Shown piece by piece: positions 25,364 to 33,237 of a DNA stretch of 64,000 bases (the stretch's first letter is position 1; every line of letters starts with the position of its first letter). The translations under genes and the position numbers were made by a program. Location of the stretch: NCBI GenBank assembly GCA_016703325.1, contig JADJCH010000011.1, forward strand, positions 1 through 64,000. Direction: 5' to 3'. Source of the stretch: Burkholderiales bacterium. GTDB lineage: Bacteria; Pseudomonadota; Gammaproteobacteria; Burkholderiales; Burkholderiaceae_C. The notes beneath the pieces were generated by a model that was given only the letters and a program-made list of their open reading frames with translations, searched no databases and was not told where the DNA came from.

Positions 25364-26715
25364 GGTGCACCTTTTCGAAGCCGGAATTCGGCCGCCTGCG
25401 CATGCGCCTGCAGGCCCTCACCGTAGGCCAGCTCGGCGGCGATCAGGCCCAGCGTCTGGGCACCCTGCTCGCTCACCTCGATCAGGCTGCTGCGCTTCTG
25501 GAAGTCGTACACGCCCAGCGGCGAGGAGAAACGCGCGGTGCCCGAGGTGGGCAGCACGTGGTTCGGGCCGGCGCAGTAGTCGCCCAGACTCTCGCTGGTG
25601 AAGGCCCCCAGGAAGATCGCCCCGGCGTGGCGCAGCAGCGGCTCCCAGCGGTGGGCGTCGCGCGAGCTGACCTCCAGGTGCTCCGGCGCGATGCGGTTGC
25701 TGATCGCGCAGGCCTCGTCCATGTCCTTCGTCAGGATCAGGGCGCCGCGGCCTTCCAGCGAGGCGCGAATCACGTCGCGGCGCGGCATGCCGTCGATCAG
25801 GCGGTCGATCTCTGCTTGCACCTGGGCGATGTAGCCGGCGTCGGGGCAGAGCAGGATGCTCTGGGCCAGCTCATCGTGCTCGGCCTGGCTGAACAGGTCC
25901 ATCGCCACCCAGTCCGGCGGCGTCGTGCCGTCGGCCAGCACCAGGATTTCCGAGGGGCCGGCAATCATGTCGATGCCCACCTGGCCGAACACGCGGCGCT
26001 TGGCGCTGGCCACGTAGGCGTTGCCCGGGCCGGTGACCTTGTCCACCCGCGGCACGGTGGCGGTGCCGTAGGCCAGCGCGCCCACGGCCTGGGCGCCGCC
26101 GATGGTGAAGGCGCGGCTCACGCCAGCGACGTAGGCGGCAGCGAGCACCAGGGCGTTTTTCTCACCCTTCAAATCCTTGGACGAGCCGTCCCTGCGGGCC
26201 GGCGTGGGCACCACCATGATGATCTCGCCGACGCCAGCCACATGGGCGGGGATGGCGTTCATCAGCACAGAGGATGGGTAGGCCGCCTTGCCGCCGGGCA
26301 CGTAGATGCCCACGCGGTCCAGCGGCGTGACCTTCTGGCCCAGCAGCGTGCCGTCCTCGTCGCGGTAGCTCCAGCTCAGGCCGCAGGCCTGCAGCTGGCG
26401 CTCGTGGTAGGCGCGCACCCGCTTGGCCGCGGCCTCCAGCGCGCTGCGCTGCGCCGGGGTGATGGCGTCGAAGGCGGCCTGGAGCTCCTCGCGGGTCAGC
26501 TCGAGCGCGGCCATCGAATCGGCCGCCACACCATCGAAGCGCTGGGTGTACTCCAGCACTGCAGCGTCGCCGCGGGAGCGCACATCGGCCAGGATCGCGG
26601 CCACCCGCTCCTCGATCGCATGGCCCGTCTCGGCCGACCAGTGCAGCACGCGCTGGAACTCGGTTTCGAAGTCGGCAGCGGAGGTATCGAGGTGGCGGAC
26701 GGCGACGGCGGTCAT
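25360..26715 (-). CDS. hisD: Histidinol dehydrogenase HisD
   Basis: A 451-residue zinc enzyme oxidising histidinol to histidine with NAD+. Signature regions VDKVTGPGNAYVASAKRRVF, IDMIAGPSEILVLAD, SQAEHDELAQSILL (catalytic Glu/His), APEHLEV and GPNHVLPTSGTARF are intact. The start MTAVAVRHLD at 26715 is preferred to one 54 bases upstream. The stop overlaps the hisC start. Confidence 0.97.
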   Translation of the reverse strand: MTAVAVRHLDTSAADFETEFQRVLHWSAETGHAIEERVAAILADVRSRGDAAVLEYTQRFDGVAADSMAALELTREELQAAFDAITPAQRSALEAAAKRVRAYHERQLQACGLSWSYRDEDGTLLGQKVTPLDRVGIYVPGGKAAYPSSVLMNAIPAHVAGVGEIIMVVPTPARRDGSSKDLKGEKNALVLAAAYVAGVSRAFTIGGAQAVGALAYGTATVPRVDKVTGPGNAYVASAKRRVFGQVGIDMIAGPSEILVLADGTTPPDWVAMDLFSQAEHDELAQSILLCPDAGYIAQVQAEIDRLIDGMPRRDVIRASLEGRGALILTKDMDEACAISNRIAPEHLEVSSRDAHRWEPLLRHAGAIFLGAFTSESLGDYCAGPNHVLPTSGTARFSSPLGVYDFQKRSSLIEVSEQGAQTLGLIAAELAYGEGLQAHAQAAEFRLRKGAP

Positions 26716-26737
26716 GGGGTCGGTGCGGGGGATGGAA

Positions 26738-27391
26738 TCAGTCTTTGGCCACAGCGTTGCCGATCGCATCGATCAGCGGGCGCAGGCGGTCGCGCTTGAG
26801 CTTCAGCGCAGCCTGGTTGACCACCAGGCGCGAGGAGATGTCCATGAAGGGCTCGACCTCGCGCAGCCGGTTGGCCAGCAGGGTCTTGCCGGTGGACACC
26901 AGGTCGACGATGGCATCGGCCAGGCCGGTCAGCGGCGCCAGCTCCATCGAGCCGTAGAGCTTGATCAGGTCGACGTGCACGCCCTTGTCGGCAAAGTGCT
27001 GGCGCGCAATCGCGGTGTACTTGGTGGCCACGCGGATGCGCGAGCCCTGCTTGACGGCGCCTGCGTAGTCGAAATCCTCGCGCGTGGCCACGCTCATGCG
27101 GCAGCGCGCAATCTTGAGGTCCAGTGGCTGGTACAGGCCCTCGCCGCCGTGCTCCAGCAGCACGTCCTTGCCGGCCACGCCCAGGTCGGCGCCGCCGTGC
27201 TGCACGTAGGTCGGCACGTCGGTGGCGCGCACCAGCACCACCTGGATGCCGGGCTGGTTGGTGGCCAGGATGAGCTTGCGCGTCTTCTCCGGGTCGTCGG
27301 TCACCTCGATGCCGGCAGCGGCCAGCAGCGGCAGGGTTTCCTCAAAGATGCGGCCCTTGGACAGGGCCATCGTGATCATGTCGGCGCTCAC
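26738..27391 (-). CDS. hisG: ATP phosphoribosyltransferase, short form HisG
   Basis: A 217-residue catalytic subunit for the first histidine step. ITMALSKGRIFEETLPLLAA, GGADLGVAGKDVLLE and the PRPP-binding VDLVSTGKTLLANRL are clear. It lacks the C-terminal ACT-like regulatory domain, so it should need HisZ, which is not in this window. The GTG at 27391 overlaps the murA stop (GTGA); an in-frame ATG at 27379 is an alternative. Confidence 0.96.
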   Translation of the reverse strand: MSADMITMALSKGRIFEETLPLLAAAGIEVTDDPEKTRKLILATNQPGIQVVLVRATDVPTYVQHGGADLGVAGKDVLLEHGGEGLYQPLDLKIARCRMSVATREDFDYAGAVKQGSRIRVATKYTAIARQHFADKGVHVDLIKLYGSMELAPLTGLADAIVDLVSTGKTLLANRLREVEPFMDISSRLVVNQAALKLKRDRLRPLIDAIGNAVAKD

Positions 27392-28677
27392 TTGATCCTT
27401 TCGATGTCCGCACCCAGGGCGCGCAGCTTCACCTCCATGCGGTCGTAGCCGCGGTCGAGGTGGTAGATGCGGTCCACGCGGGTTTCACCCTCGGCCACCA
27501 GGCCGGCGATCACCAGGCTCGCGGAGGCGCGCAGGTCGGTGGCCATCACGGTGGCGCCCGACAGCCTGGGGATGCCTTCGACGATGGCGGTGTGGCCGTC
27601 CACGGCGATGTGCGCCCCCAGGCGCACCAGCTCGTTGACGTGCATGTAGCGGTTCTCGAAGATCGTCTCGGTCACGCGCGAGACGCCCTCGGCGATGCAG
27701 TTCACCGCCATGAACTGCGCCTGCATGTCGGTCGGGAAGGCCGGGTACTCGCTGGTGCGAAAGCTCACCGCCTTCGGGCGGCCCTCGGCACACACGCGGA
27801 TCCAATCTTCACCGCATTCCAGCTGGACGCCCGCCTCGCGCAGCTTGTCCAGCACGGTGTCGAGGTGGTCGGCGCGGGTGCGGCGCAGCGTCACGTCACC
27901 CCCCGCAGCGGCCACGGCGCAGAGGAAGGTGCCGCACTCGATGCGGTCCGGGATGATGGGGTGCGCCACCTTCGGCGCATGCAGCGCCTCGACGCCCTGG
28001 ATGCGCAGCCGGCCGGTGCCCAGGCCGTCGATGCGCGCGCCCATCGCGTTGAGCAGCACCGCCAGGTCGGTGACCTCGGGCTCCTGCGCCGCGTTCTCCA
28101 GCACCGTTTCGCCCTCGGCCAGCGTGGCGGCCATCAGCAGGTTCTCGGTGCCGGTGACGGTGACCATGTCCGTCGTGATGCGCGCACCCTTCAGGCGGCT
28201 CATGCCTGGACCGGTCTTGGCCACGATGTAGCCATGCTCGACGACGATGTTCGCGCCCATGGCCTGCAGGCCCTTGATGTGCTGATCCACCGGGCGCGAG
28301 CCGATCGCGCAGCCGCCGGGCAGCGACACGCGCGCCTCGCCAAAGCGCGCCAGCAGCGGGCCCAGCACCAGGATCGACGCACGCATGGTCTTCACCAGGT
28401 CGTAGGGCGCCTCGCGGGTGACGAGCTGGCCGGCATCGATGGTGACTTCGTCGTCACGCTCACCACCGTCCGATGACTTGCGCTCGGCCGTGGCGCCGAG
28501 GTGGCGCAGCACCTTCAGCGTGGTCGAGACGTCCTGCAGCTTCGGCACATTGGCGAAGGTGACCGGCTCGGCGCAGAGCAGCGCGGCACAGAGCTCGGGC
28601 AGCGCGGCGTTCTTGGCCCCGGAGATGGTGATCTCGCCGGCAAGCCGCCGGCCACCGCGAATCAGGAGTTTGTCCAT
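27388..28677 (-). CDS. murA: UDP-N-acetylglucosamine 1-carboxyvinyltransferase MurA
   Basis: A 429-residue enzyme of the first committed peptidoglycan step, adding enolpyruvate from PEP to UDP-GlcNAc. LLIRGGRRLAGEITISGAKN at the N-terminus, the loop with catalytic Cys (PGGCAIGSRPVDQHIKGL) and YPAFPTDMQAQFMAVNC are intact; the Cys means normal fosfomycin target chemistry. It lies upstream of hisG with a 4-base overlap, a linkage common in betaproteobacteria. Confidence 0.97.
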   Translation of the reverse strand: MDKLLIRGGRRLAGEITISGAKNAALPELCAALLCAEPVTFANVPKLQDVSTTLKVLRHLGATAERKSSDGGERDDEVTIDAGQLVTREAPYDLVKTMRASILVLGPLLARFGEARVSLPGGCAIGSRPVDQHIKGLQAMGANIVVEHGYIVAKTGPGMSRLKGARITTDMVTVTGTENLLMAATLAEGETVLENAAQEPEVTDLAVLLNAMGARIDGLGTGRLRIQGVEALHAPKVAHPIIPDRIECGTFLCAVAAAGGDVTLRRTRADHLDTVLDKLREAGVQLECGEDWIRVCAEGRPKAVSFRTSEYPAFPTDMQAQFMAVNCIAEGVSRVTETIFENRYMHVNELVRLGAHIAVDGHTAIVEGIPRLSGATVMATDLRASASLVIAGLVAEGETRVDRIYHLDRGYDRMEVKLRALGADIERIK

Positions 28678-28736
28678 GGAATGCAGTCAAGGGCGCCGGC
28701 ACGGCGTGCGGGCGCCAGGCCGAACGCGCAGAAAAA

Positions 28737-29024
28737 TCAGTGGTGGGGGTTGATGCCGGCTGCAGCCGCGCCGTGCTGCACCGGCTGCGCCTGCCATTCG
28801 ACGGGCGTGAGCGTCTTCATCGACAGCGCGTGGATCTCGGCGCGCATGCGCTCGCCCAGCACGGCGTAGACCTGCTGGTGGCGCTTGATGCGGCTGTGGC
28901 CCTCGAAGGCACTGCAGACGATGGTGGCAAAAAAATGCCGTCCGTCGCCCTCGACTTCGAGGTGATCACAGGAAAGGCCCGCGGCAATCAGCGCACGGAC
29001 TTGGTCGGGAGTGGGATCGGCCAT
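28737..29024 (-). CDS. BolA/IbaG-family protein
   Basis: A 95-residue BolA-family protein. The core CDHLEVEGDGRHFFATIVC, SAFEGHSRIKRHQQVYAVL and the end HALSMKTLTPVEW fit the IbaG subtype, which usually sits just upstream of murA and works with monothiol glutaredoxins in iron-sulfur handling. A His-rich tail follows. It is 59 bases ahead of murA and probably first in the murA-his operon. Confidence 0.92.
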   Translation of the reverse strand: MADPTPDQVRALIAAGLSCDHLEVEGDGRHFFATIVCSAFEGHSRIKRHQQVYAVLGERMRAEIHALSMKTLTPVEWQAQPVQHGAAAAGINPHH

Positions 29025-29075
29025 GATGGCGTGAATTGTACCGGGATCGTCTTTCCGACCGGCTCACGGGCATAA

Positions 29076-29093
29076 TCTTACCGTCGTCTTACC
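29076..29093 (+). promoter_or_regulatory. Direct repeats TCTTACC ahead of the VapB-like gene
   Basis: TCTTACC occurs at 29076 and 29087, one DNA turn apart, just upstream of the antitoxin ATG at 29106. Toxin-antitoxin operons are generally autoregulated at such sites. A CATAAT sequence at 29071 may be a -10 element. Both are readings by eye. Confidence 0.35.
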
Positions 29094-29105
29094 TGAGGAC
29101 CCTCC

Positions 29106-29390
29106 ATGGATCCCCTGTCGGCACCACCGGCCACCACCCGCATGTCCAGCAAGGGCCAGATCATCATCCCGAAGCCCCTGCGGACGATGCACCGCTGGAC
29201 GGCCGGAACCGAGTTGGAAGTGATCGACGTGGGCGAAGGCCTGCTGCTGCGCCCGCGCACCCGCTTCCCAGCCACTTGCCTGGAGGACGTGGCAGGCTGC
29301 CTGCCGCACAGCGGACCGGCGTTGACCGACGACGACATCGCAGCAGCCCTGGCCGCGGGTGTGCAGGAGCAGTGGCTTGATCGCCGTTGA
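29106..29390 (+). CDS. AbrB/SpoVT-type antitoxin (VapB-like)
   Basis: A 94-residue swapped-hairpin AbrB-type protein: TTRMSSKGQIIIPKPLRTMH, WTAGTELEVIDVGEGLLLRP. Such antitoxins bind both operator DNA and the PIN toxin. The coding region overlaps the following PIN gene, so the two are co-translated. A GAGGA ribosome site precedes the ATG at 29106; an internal ATG at 29142 is an alternative. Confidence 0.87.
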   Translation: MDPLSAPPATTRMSSKGQIIIPKPLRTMHRWTAGTELEVIDVGEGLLLRPRTRFPATCLEDVAGCLPHSGPALTDDDIAAALAAGVQEQWLDRR

Positions 29391-29772
29391 CACCAACATC
29401 GTCGTGCGGCTGCTGGTGGCCGACGACCCGCTGCAGCACGCAGCCAGCACCCGCCTGTTTCAGGAACACGAAGTGCTGGTGCCCGACACGGTGGTGCTGG
29501 AGACGGAGTGGGTGCTGCGCTTCGCCTATCGCTTCGAGCCGGCCCAGGTGGTGCGTGGCCTGCGCGGGCTGTTCGGTCTGCCCAATGTGCACACGGCGCA
29601 GGCCGCTGCGGTGGCGCAGGCCCTGCGCTGGCACGAGGCCGATGGGCTGGACTTTGCCGACGCCCTGCACCTGGCGCAGTGTCAGCACCTCGACACATTG
29701 AAGACCTTCGACCGCAAATTCATCCAGCGGGCGGCAGCACTGGGAGCTTGCCGGGTCGAAGCCCCGCAGTGA
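29377..29772 (+). CDS. PIN-domain ribonuclease toxin (VapC-like)
   Basis: A ~131-residue PIN domain. Metal-binding acidic residues are visible in IAVDTNIVVRLLVADD (first Asp), VVLETEWVLRFAYRF (Glu), DGLDFADALHLAQCQ (two Asp) and TFDRKF (last Asp). VapC toxins cleave tRNA or rRNA. The TTG at 29377 lies inside the antitoxin gene; a GTG at 29359 is an alternative. The pair interrupts the usual neighbourhood of yadGH and bolA-murA and is on the opposite strand, suggesting insertion. Confidence 0.88.
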   Translation: MIAVDTNIVVRLLVADDPLQHAASTRLFQEHEVLVPDTVVLETEWVLRFAYRFEPAQVVRGLRGLFGLPNVHTAQAAAVAQALRWHEADGLDFADALHLAQCQHLDTLKTFDRKFIQRAAALGACRVEAPQ

Positions 29773-29803
29773 AGTCGCCGGGCTCGCAGCGAGGCACATT
29801 GCG

Positions 29804-29852
29804 GAGTGGGTTGCAGGGTGGGTTGCAGGGTGGGTTGCAGGGTGGGTTGCGG
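29804..29852. repeat. 12-bp tandem repeat TTGCAGGGTGGG
   Basis: Three perfect units at 29811-29846 with partial units on each side, lying between the convergent VapC-like gene and ABC permease gene. Too short and without spacers to be a CRISPR. Its role is unknown; it may vary in copy number. Confidence 0.85.
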
Positions 29853-29865
29853 ATCGCGCCCCCGC

Positions 29866-30624
29866 TCACGACCGCAGCTTGTACCCCGACGCCAGCAGCC
29901 GCAGCGTGATCGCGCTGACCACGATCAGGCTCGAACCCACCACCGCCAGGCTGATCCATGGCGACACATCGCTGACGCCGAAGAAGCCGTGGCGGAAGCC
30001 GTCGATCATGTAGAAGAAGGGGTTCAGGTGGCTGGCCTGCTGCCAGAAGGCGGGCAGCGAATGGATCGAGTAGAACACCCCGGCCAGGAAGGTCATGGGC
30101 ATGACGATGAAGTTCTGGAACGCCGCCATCTGGTCGAACTTCTCTGCCCACAGGCCGGCGATCAGCCCCAGCGAGCCCATCAGCGCCGCCCCCAGCACCG
30201 CGAACACCAGCGCCCACAGCGGCTGCGCCATGCCGGGCGGCGCGAACCACACCGTCACCGCCAGCACCCCGGCGCCCACCACCAGCCCGCGCGTGACCGA
30301 GGCGCCCACGTAGGCCACGAACCAGGCCCAGTGCGACAGCGGTGCCACCAGCAGGAACACCAGGTTGCCGGTGATCTTGCTCTGGATCAGGCTGGAGGAA
30401 CTGTTGGCGAAGCTGTTCTGCAGCACGCTCATCATCACCAGCCCCGGGATCAGGAAGCTGGTGTAGCCCACCTGGTCATAGACCTTGACGTGGTCCTCCA
30501 GCACATGGCCGAAGATCAGCAGGTACAGCACCGCGGTGAGCACGGGCGCGCCCACGGTCTGGAAGCTCACCTTCCAGAAGCGCAGCACTTCCTTGTGGTA
30601 CAGGGTACGGGCACCGGCGAGCAT
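29866..30624 (-). CDS. ABC-2 type permease (YadH-like)
   Basis: A 252-residue integral membrane protein with six predicted helices, including APVLTAVLYLLIFGHVL, TRGLVVGAGVLAVTVWF and LVFAVLGAALMGSLGLIAGL. TLYHKEVLRFWKV at the N-terminus and MPMTFLAGVFYSIHSLPAFW fit the YadH/NodJ-type permease family. It pairs with the adjacent ATPase, whose stop overlaps its start by one base. The substrate of YadGH exporters is unknown. Confidence 0.92.
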   Translation of the reverse strand: MLAGARTLYHKEVLRFWKVSFQTVGAPVLTAVLYLLIFGHVLEDHVKVYDQVGYTSFLIPGLVMMSVLQNSFANSSSSLIQSKITGNLVFLLVAPLSHWAWFVAYVGASVTRGLVVGAGVLAVTVWFAPPGMAQPLWALVFAVLGAALMGSLGLIAGLWAEKFDQMAAFQNFIVMPMTFLAGVFYSIHSLPAFWQQASHLNPFFYMIDGFRHGFFGVSDVSPWISLAVVGSSLIVVSAITLRLLASGYKLRS

Positions 30625-31583
30625 CAGACAGCCTCCACGGTGGACGTTGAAGACGGCAAAGGCGTCGGCCCGGTCGCCGCCTGCCCCTGCATGATCTCCA
30701 GGAAAACGTCCTCCAGGTCGGCCCGGCCGATCTCCAGGTCCTCCACCCGCACGCCGGCCGCGCGCAGCCGGGCCAGCACCGCCTCCACCTCCACCGCGTC
30801 GCGGGTCTTGATCTGGGCGACACGCCCGGTCACCCGCGCCTGCGCCAGCAAATCAGCCGGCAAGGCATCGTCGGTCTTGAAGCGCAGCATCGTGCTGGCG
30901 CGACCGGCCAGCAGCGCCGAGGTGCGCTCCAGCGCCACCACCCGCCCCTGCTTGAGCATCGCGATGCGGCCGCACAGCGCCTCCGCCTCCTCCAGGTAGT
31001 GGGTGGTCAGCAGCACGGTGTGCCCTTCCTTGTTCAGCCGGGCGATGAAGGACCACAGCGTCTGGCGCAGCTCCACATCCACGCCGGCGGTGGGCTCGTC
31101 CAGCACGATCACCGGCGGGCGGTGCACCAGCGCCTGAGCCACCAGCACGCGGCGCTTCATGCCGCCGGAGAGCTGACGCATGTTGGCGCCGGCCTTGTCG
31201 GCCAGGCCCAGGCCGGCGAGCAGCTCGTCGATCCAGGCATCGTTGCCCGTGACGCCGAAGTAGCCGCTCTGAATGCGCAGGGATTCGCGCACCGAAAAAA
31301 ACGGGTCGAACACCAGCTCCTGCGGCACGATGCCCAGCGACTTGCGCGCCGCGGCATAGTCCGTCACCACGTCGTGACCCATCACCGTGACCCGGCCCGC
31401 GGTCGCACGGGACAGCCCTGCCAGCACGCTGATCAAGGTGGTCTTGCCGGCACCATTGGGCCCGAGCAGGCCGAAGAATTCGCCGGGCTGGATGTCGAAA
31501 CTCACCTCGGTGAGGGCCTGCAGCGTGCCACGCGCACCGCGGTAGGTCTTGCCGACGTTCTGGAAGGAAATGGCAGGTTGCAT
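30624..31583 (-). CDS. ABC transporter ATP-binding protein (YadG-like)
   Basis: A 319-residue ATPase with Walker A LLGPNGAGKTTLISVLAG, signature QLSGGMKRRVLVAQAL, Walker B VIVLDEPTAGVD and a switch His in LLTTHYLEEAEALC. The C-terminal ~90 residues are the accessory domain common in ABC-2 exporters. It drives the YadH-like permease. The divergent TetR gene is a likely regulator. Confidence 0.94.
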   Translation of the reverse strand: MQPAISFQNVGKTYRGARGTLQALTEVSFDIQPGEFFGLLGPNGAGKTTLISVLAGLSRATAGRVTVMGHDVVTDYAAARKSLGIVPQELVFDPFFSVRESLRIQSGYFGVTGNDAWIDELLAGLGLADKAGANMRQLSGGMKRRVLVAQALVHRPPVIVLDEPTAGVDVELRQTLWSFIARLNKEGHTVLLTTHYLEEAEALCGRIAMLKQGRVVALERTSALLAGRASTMLRFKTDDALPADLLAQARVTGRVAQIKTRDAVEVEAVLARLRAAGVRVEDLEIGRADLEDVFLEIMQGQAATGPTPLPSSTSTVEAV

Positions 31584-31712
31584 TGGAGGCGGATTCTAGG
31601 CAGCGGGGCTGACGGCGGCCGATCAGGGGACTTGAGCGCGACCGGGGCGGGTGTCCCGTCCCGCTGAAAACCCCCAGCGGCATGGCTGCCGGCCAATGCT
31701 AGATTCGTCGCC

Positions 31713-32429
31713 ATGAGCCCCGCCGCCAGTGCCACCACTGACCGCTCTCCCAACCGCAAGGCGCCACGCCGCACGGCCGAGCGCATCCTCGACCACACGT
31801 TGGAACTGTTCAACCGCTTTGGCGAGCCGAACGTCTCCACCACCCTGATCTCGGCCGAGCTGAACATCAGCCCCGGCAACCTCTACTACCACTACCCGGC
31901 CAAGGAAACCCTGGTCAATGCGCTGGTCGAACGCTACGAGCGCGCGCTCCAGGAGGCCCTGCACGCCGCCGGCCCGGCCGACGATGCCGAAGGCGCCTGG
32001 CTGCTGGTGCCGCGGCTGTTCCGCCTGTGCTGGGACTACCGCTTCCTGTTCCGCGACCTGAACGACCTGCTGACCCGCAACCGCCAGCTGGAAACCCGCT
32101 GCCAGGCCGCACTCACCCAGCAGACCGCCGCGGTGCGCCAGCGTGTGGTGCGCCTGTGCGCGGTGGATGGCACCGCCCTCAACGACGACGAGGCCGACGC
32201 CCTGGCCACCTCCATCGTCGTGCTGCTGAACTACTGGCTCAGCTTCGAGTACGTGCGCGACCCACGCCGCGCCCTGGAGCCCGAAAACGCCGAAGCCGCG
32301 ATGCGCCGCGGCGCCCGCCAGGTGCAGGCCCTGATCTGGCCCTACCTGAGCGCCGAGCTGCGCCAGCGGCTGCGGCCCACGCTCAGCGAACCTGAATTGC
32401 TGCGGGGGAATCTGGCGGTGCGGGGATGA
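31713..32429 (+). CDS. TetR-family transcriptional regulator
   Basis: A 238-residue regulator. The N-terminal HTH is clear (TAERILDHTLELFNRFGEPN, then STTLISAELNISPGNLYYHY). The C-terminal ligand domain contains YRFLFRDLNDLLTRNRQLE, seen in a betaproteobacterial TetR subgroup usually encoded next to yadGH. It is divergent from yadGH with 129 bases between, so regulation of the exporter is plausible; the ligand is unknown. Confidence 0.9.
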   Translation: MSPAASATTDRSPNRKAPRRTAERILDHTLELFNRFGEPNVSTTLISAELNISPGNLYYHYPAKETLVNALVERYERALQEALHAAGPADDAEGAWLLVPRLFRLCWDYRFLFRDLNDLLTRNRQLETRCQAALTQQTAAVRQRVVRLCAVDGTALNDDEADALATSIVVLLNYWLSFEYVRDPRRALEPENAEAAMRRGARQVQALIWPYLSAELRQRLRPTLSEPELLRGNLAVRG

Positions 32430-32454
32430 AGTCCGGCTCCCACCGGTCGCATGA

Positions 32455-32472
32455 GTAGCACTCAAGTGCTAC
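32455..32472. promoter_or_regulatory. Perfect palindromic operator ahead of the RHH/ParE operon
   Basis: GTAGCACT and AGTGCTAC flank a 2-base centre (CA), 26 bases upstream of the RHH antitoxin ATG. The 18-base palindrome is of the kind bound by RHH antitoxins for autoregulation, and it probably overlaps the promoter. Confidence 0.65.
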
Positions 32473-32497
32473 ATTGACCGCCTCGACCGGAGGCCCC

Positions 32498-32785
32498 ATG
32501 TCCGCCACCACCACCATCCGCCTGAACGACGACCTCAAGGCCCGGGTCACAGCCGCGGCTGAACGCCTGGGCACCACGGCCCACAACTTCATCCTCGAAG
32601 CAGTGGCGGAGAAGGCCGAGCAGGAAGAACGCCGCGCCGAGTTCGAGGCGATCGCCACCGAGCGGCTGGCACGCGTTTCACAGACCGGTGAAACCGTGTC
32701 CTGGGCCGACATGCGCGACTGGCTGGAACGCCGTTCGGCGGGAGAAGCTCCAGCCCGCCCCCAGCCGAAGCGCCGCGCCGGCTGA
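32498..32785 (+). CDS. Ribbon-helix-helix antitoxin (ParD/RelB-like)
   Basis: A 95-residue protein. The N-terminal ~45 residues are an RHH DNA-binding domain (TTTIRLNDDLKARVTAAAER, then LGTTAHNFILEAVAEKAEQ), followed by a helical toxin-binding tail (ETVSWADMRDWLERRSAGE). GGAGG precedes the ATG at 32498. A palindromic operator lies upstream and the ParE-like toxin gene follows 13 bases downstream. Confidence 0.88.
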   Translation: MSATTTIRLNDDLKARVTAAAERLGTTAHNFILEAVAEKAEQEERRAEFEAIATERLARVSQTGETVSWADMRDWLERRSAGEAPARPQPKRRAG

Positions 32786-32798
32786 CCCTGAAAACCCC

Positions 32799-33104
32799 AT
32801 GACGACGATCGACTTCGCGCCCGAGGTGGCCGAGGACTTCGAGCGCATCCTGGACCAACTGGTGACCCACGGCGTGGACGATGCGGCCGGACGGACCCAG
32901 GACATCGTGGCCGCCATCGACGTGCTGCAGCGCAACCCCTGCATCGGCCGCCCGATCGGCCGACACCCGACCGAGCTGCGCGAACTGGTGATCGGCCGCC
33001 GCAGCCGCGGCTACGTGGCGCTCTATGCCTACGATGCGCCGCGGGACTGGGTGCTGGTGCTGGCGGTCCGGGGGCAGAAGGAGGCCGGGTACACGCGGCT
33101 GTGA
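32799..33104 (+). CDS. ParE/RelE-family toxin
   Basis: A 101-residue protein with the RelE/ParE fold pattern: IDFAPEVAEDFERILDQLVT, IVAAIDVLQRNPCIGRPI and the C-terminal strand VLVLAVRGQKEAGYTRL. The Arg-Gly and terminal Arg are typical of this group. ParE members poison gyrase, RelE members cut mRNA; the sequence does not decide between them. It is the second gene of the RHH-toxin operon. Confidence 0.87.
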   Translation: MTTIDFAPEVAEDFERILDQLVTHGVDDAAGRTQDIVAAIDVLQRNPCIGRPIGRHPTELRELVIGRRSRGYVALYAYDAPRDWVLVLAVRGQKEAGYTRL

Positions 33105-33237
33105 CTGACCGACCGCAAGCGCGATGCATGCCTGCACCGGCCAGGCGCGAAAATCCGCACCAGTGAACCGACGATGCCGGCGAGGTCCCTCGTTGGCCGG
33201 TTAGGCTGCCTGGGGTCCATTCGAGCCGATCGAATCC

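Noticed and set aside
29804..29852. CRISPR-like array
   Set aside because: The units are 12 bases long and directly adjacent, without spacers, and no cas genes are present.
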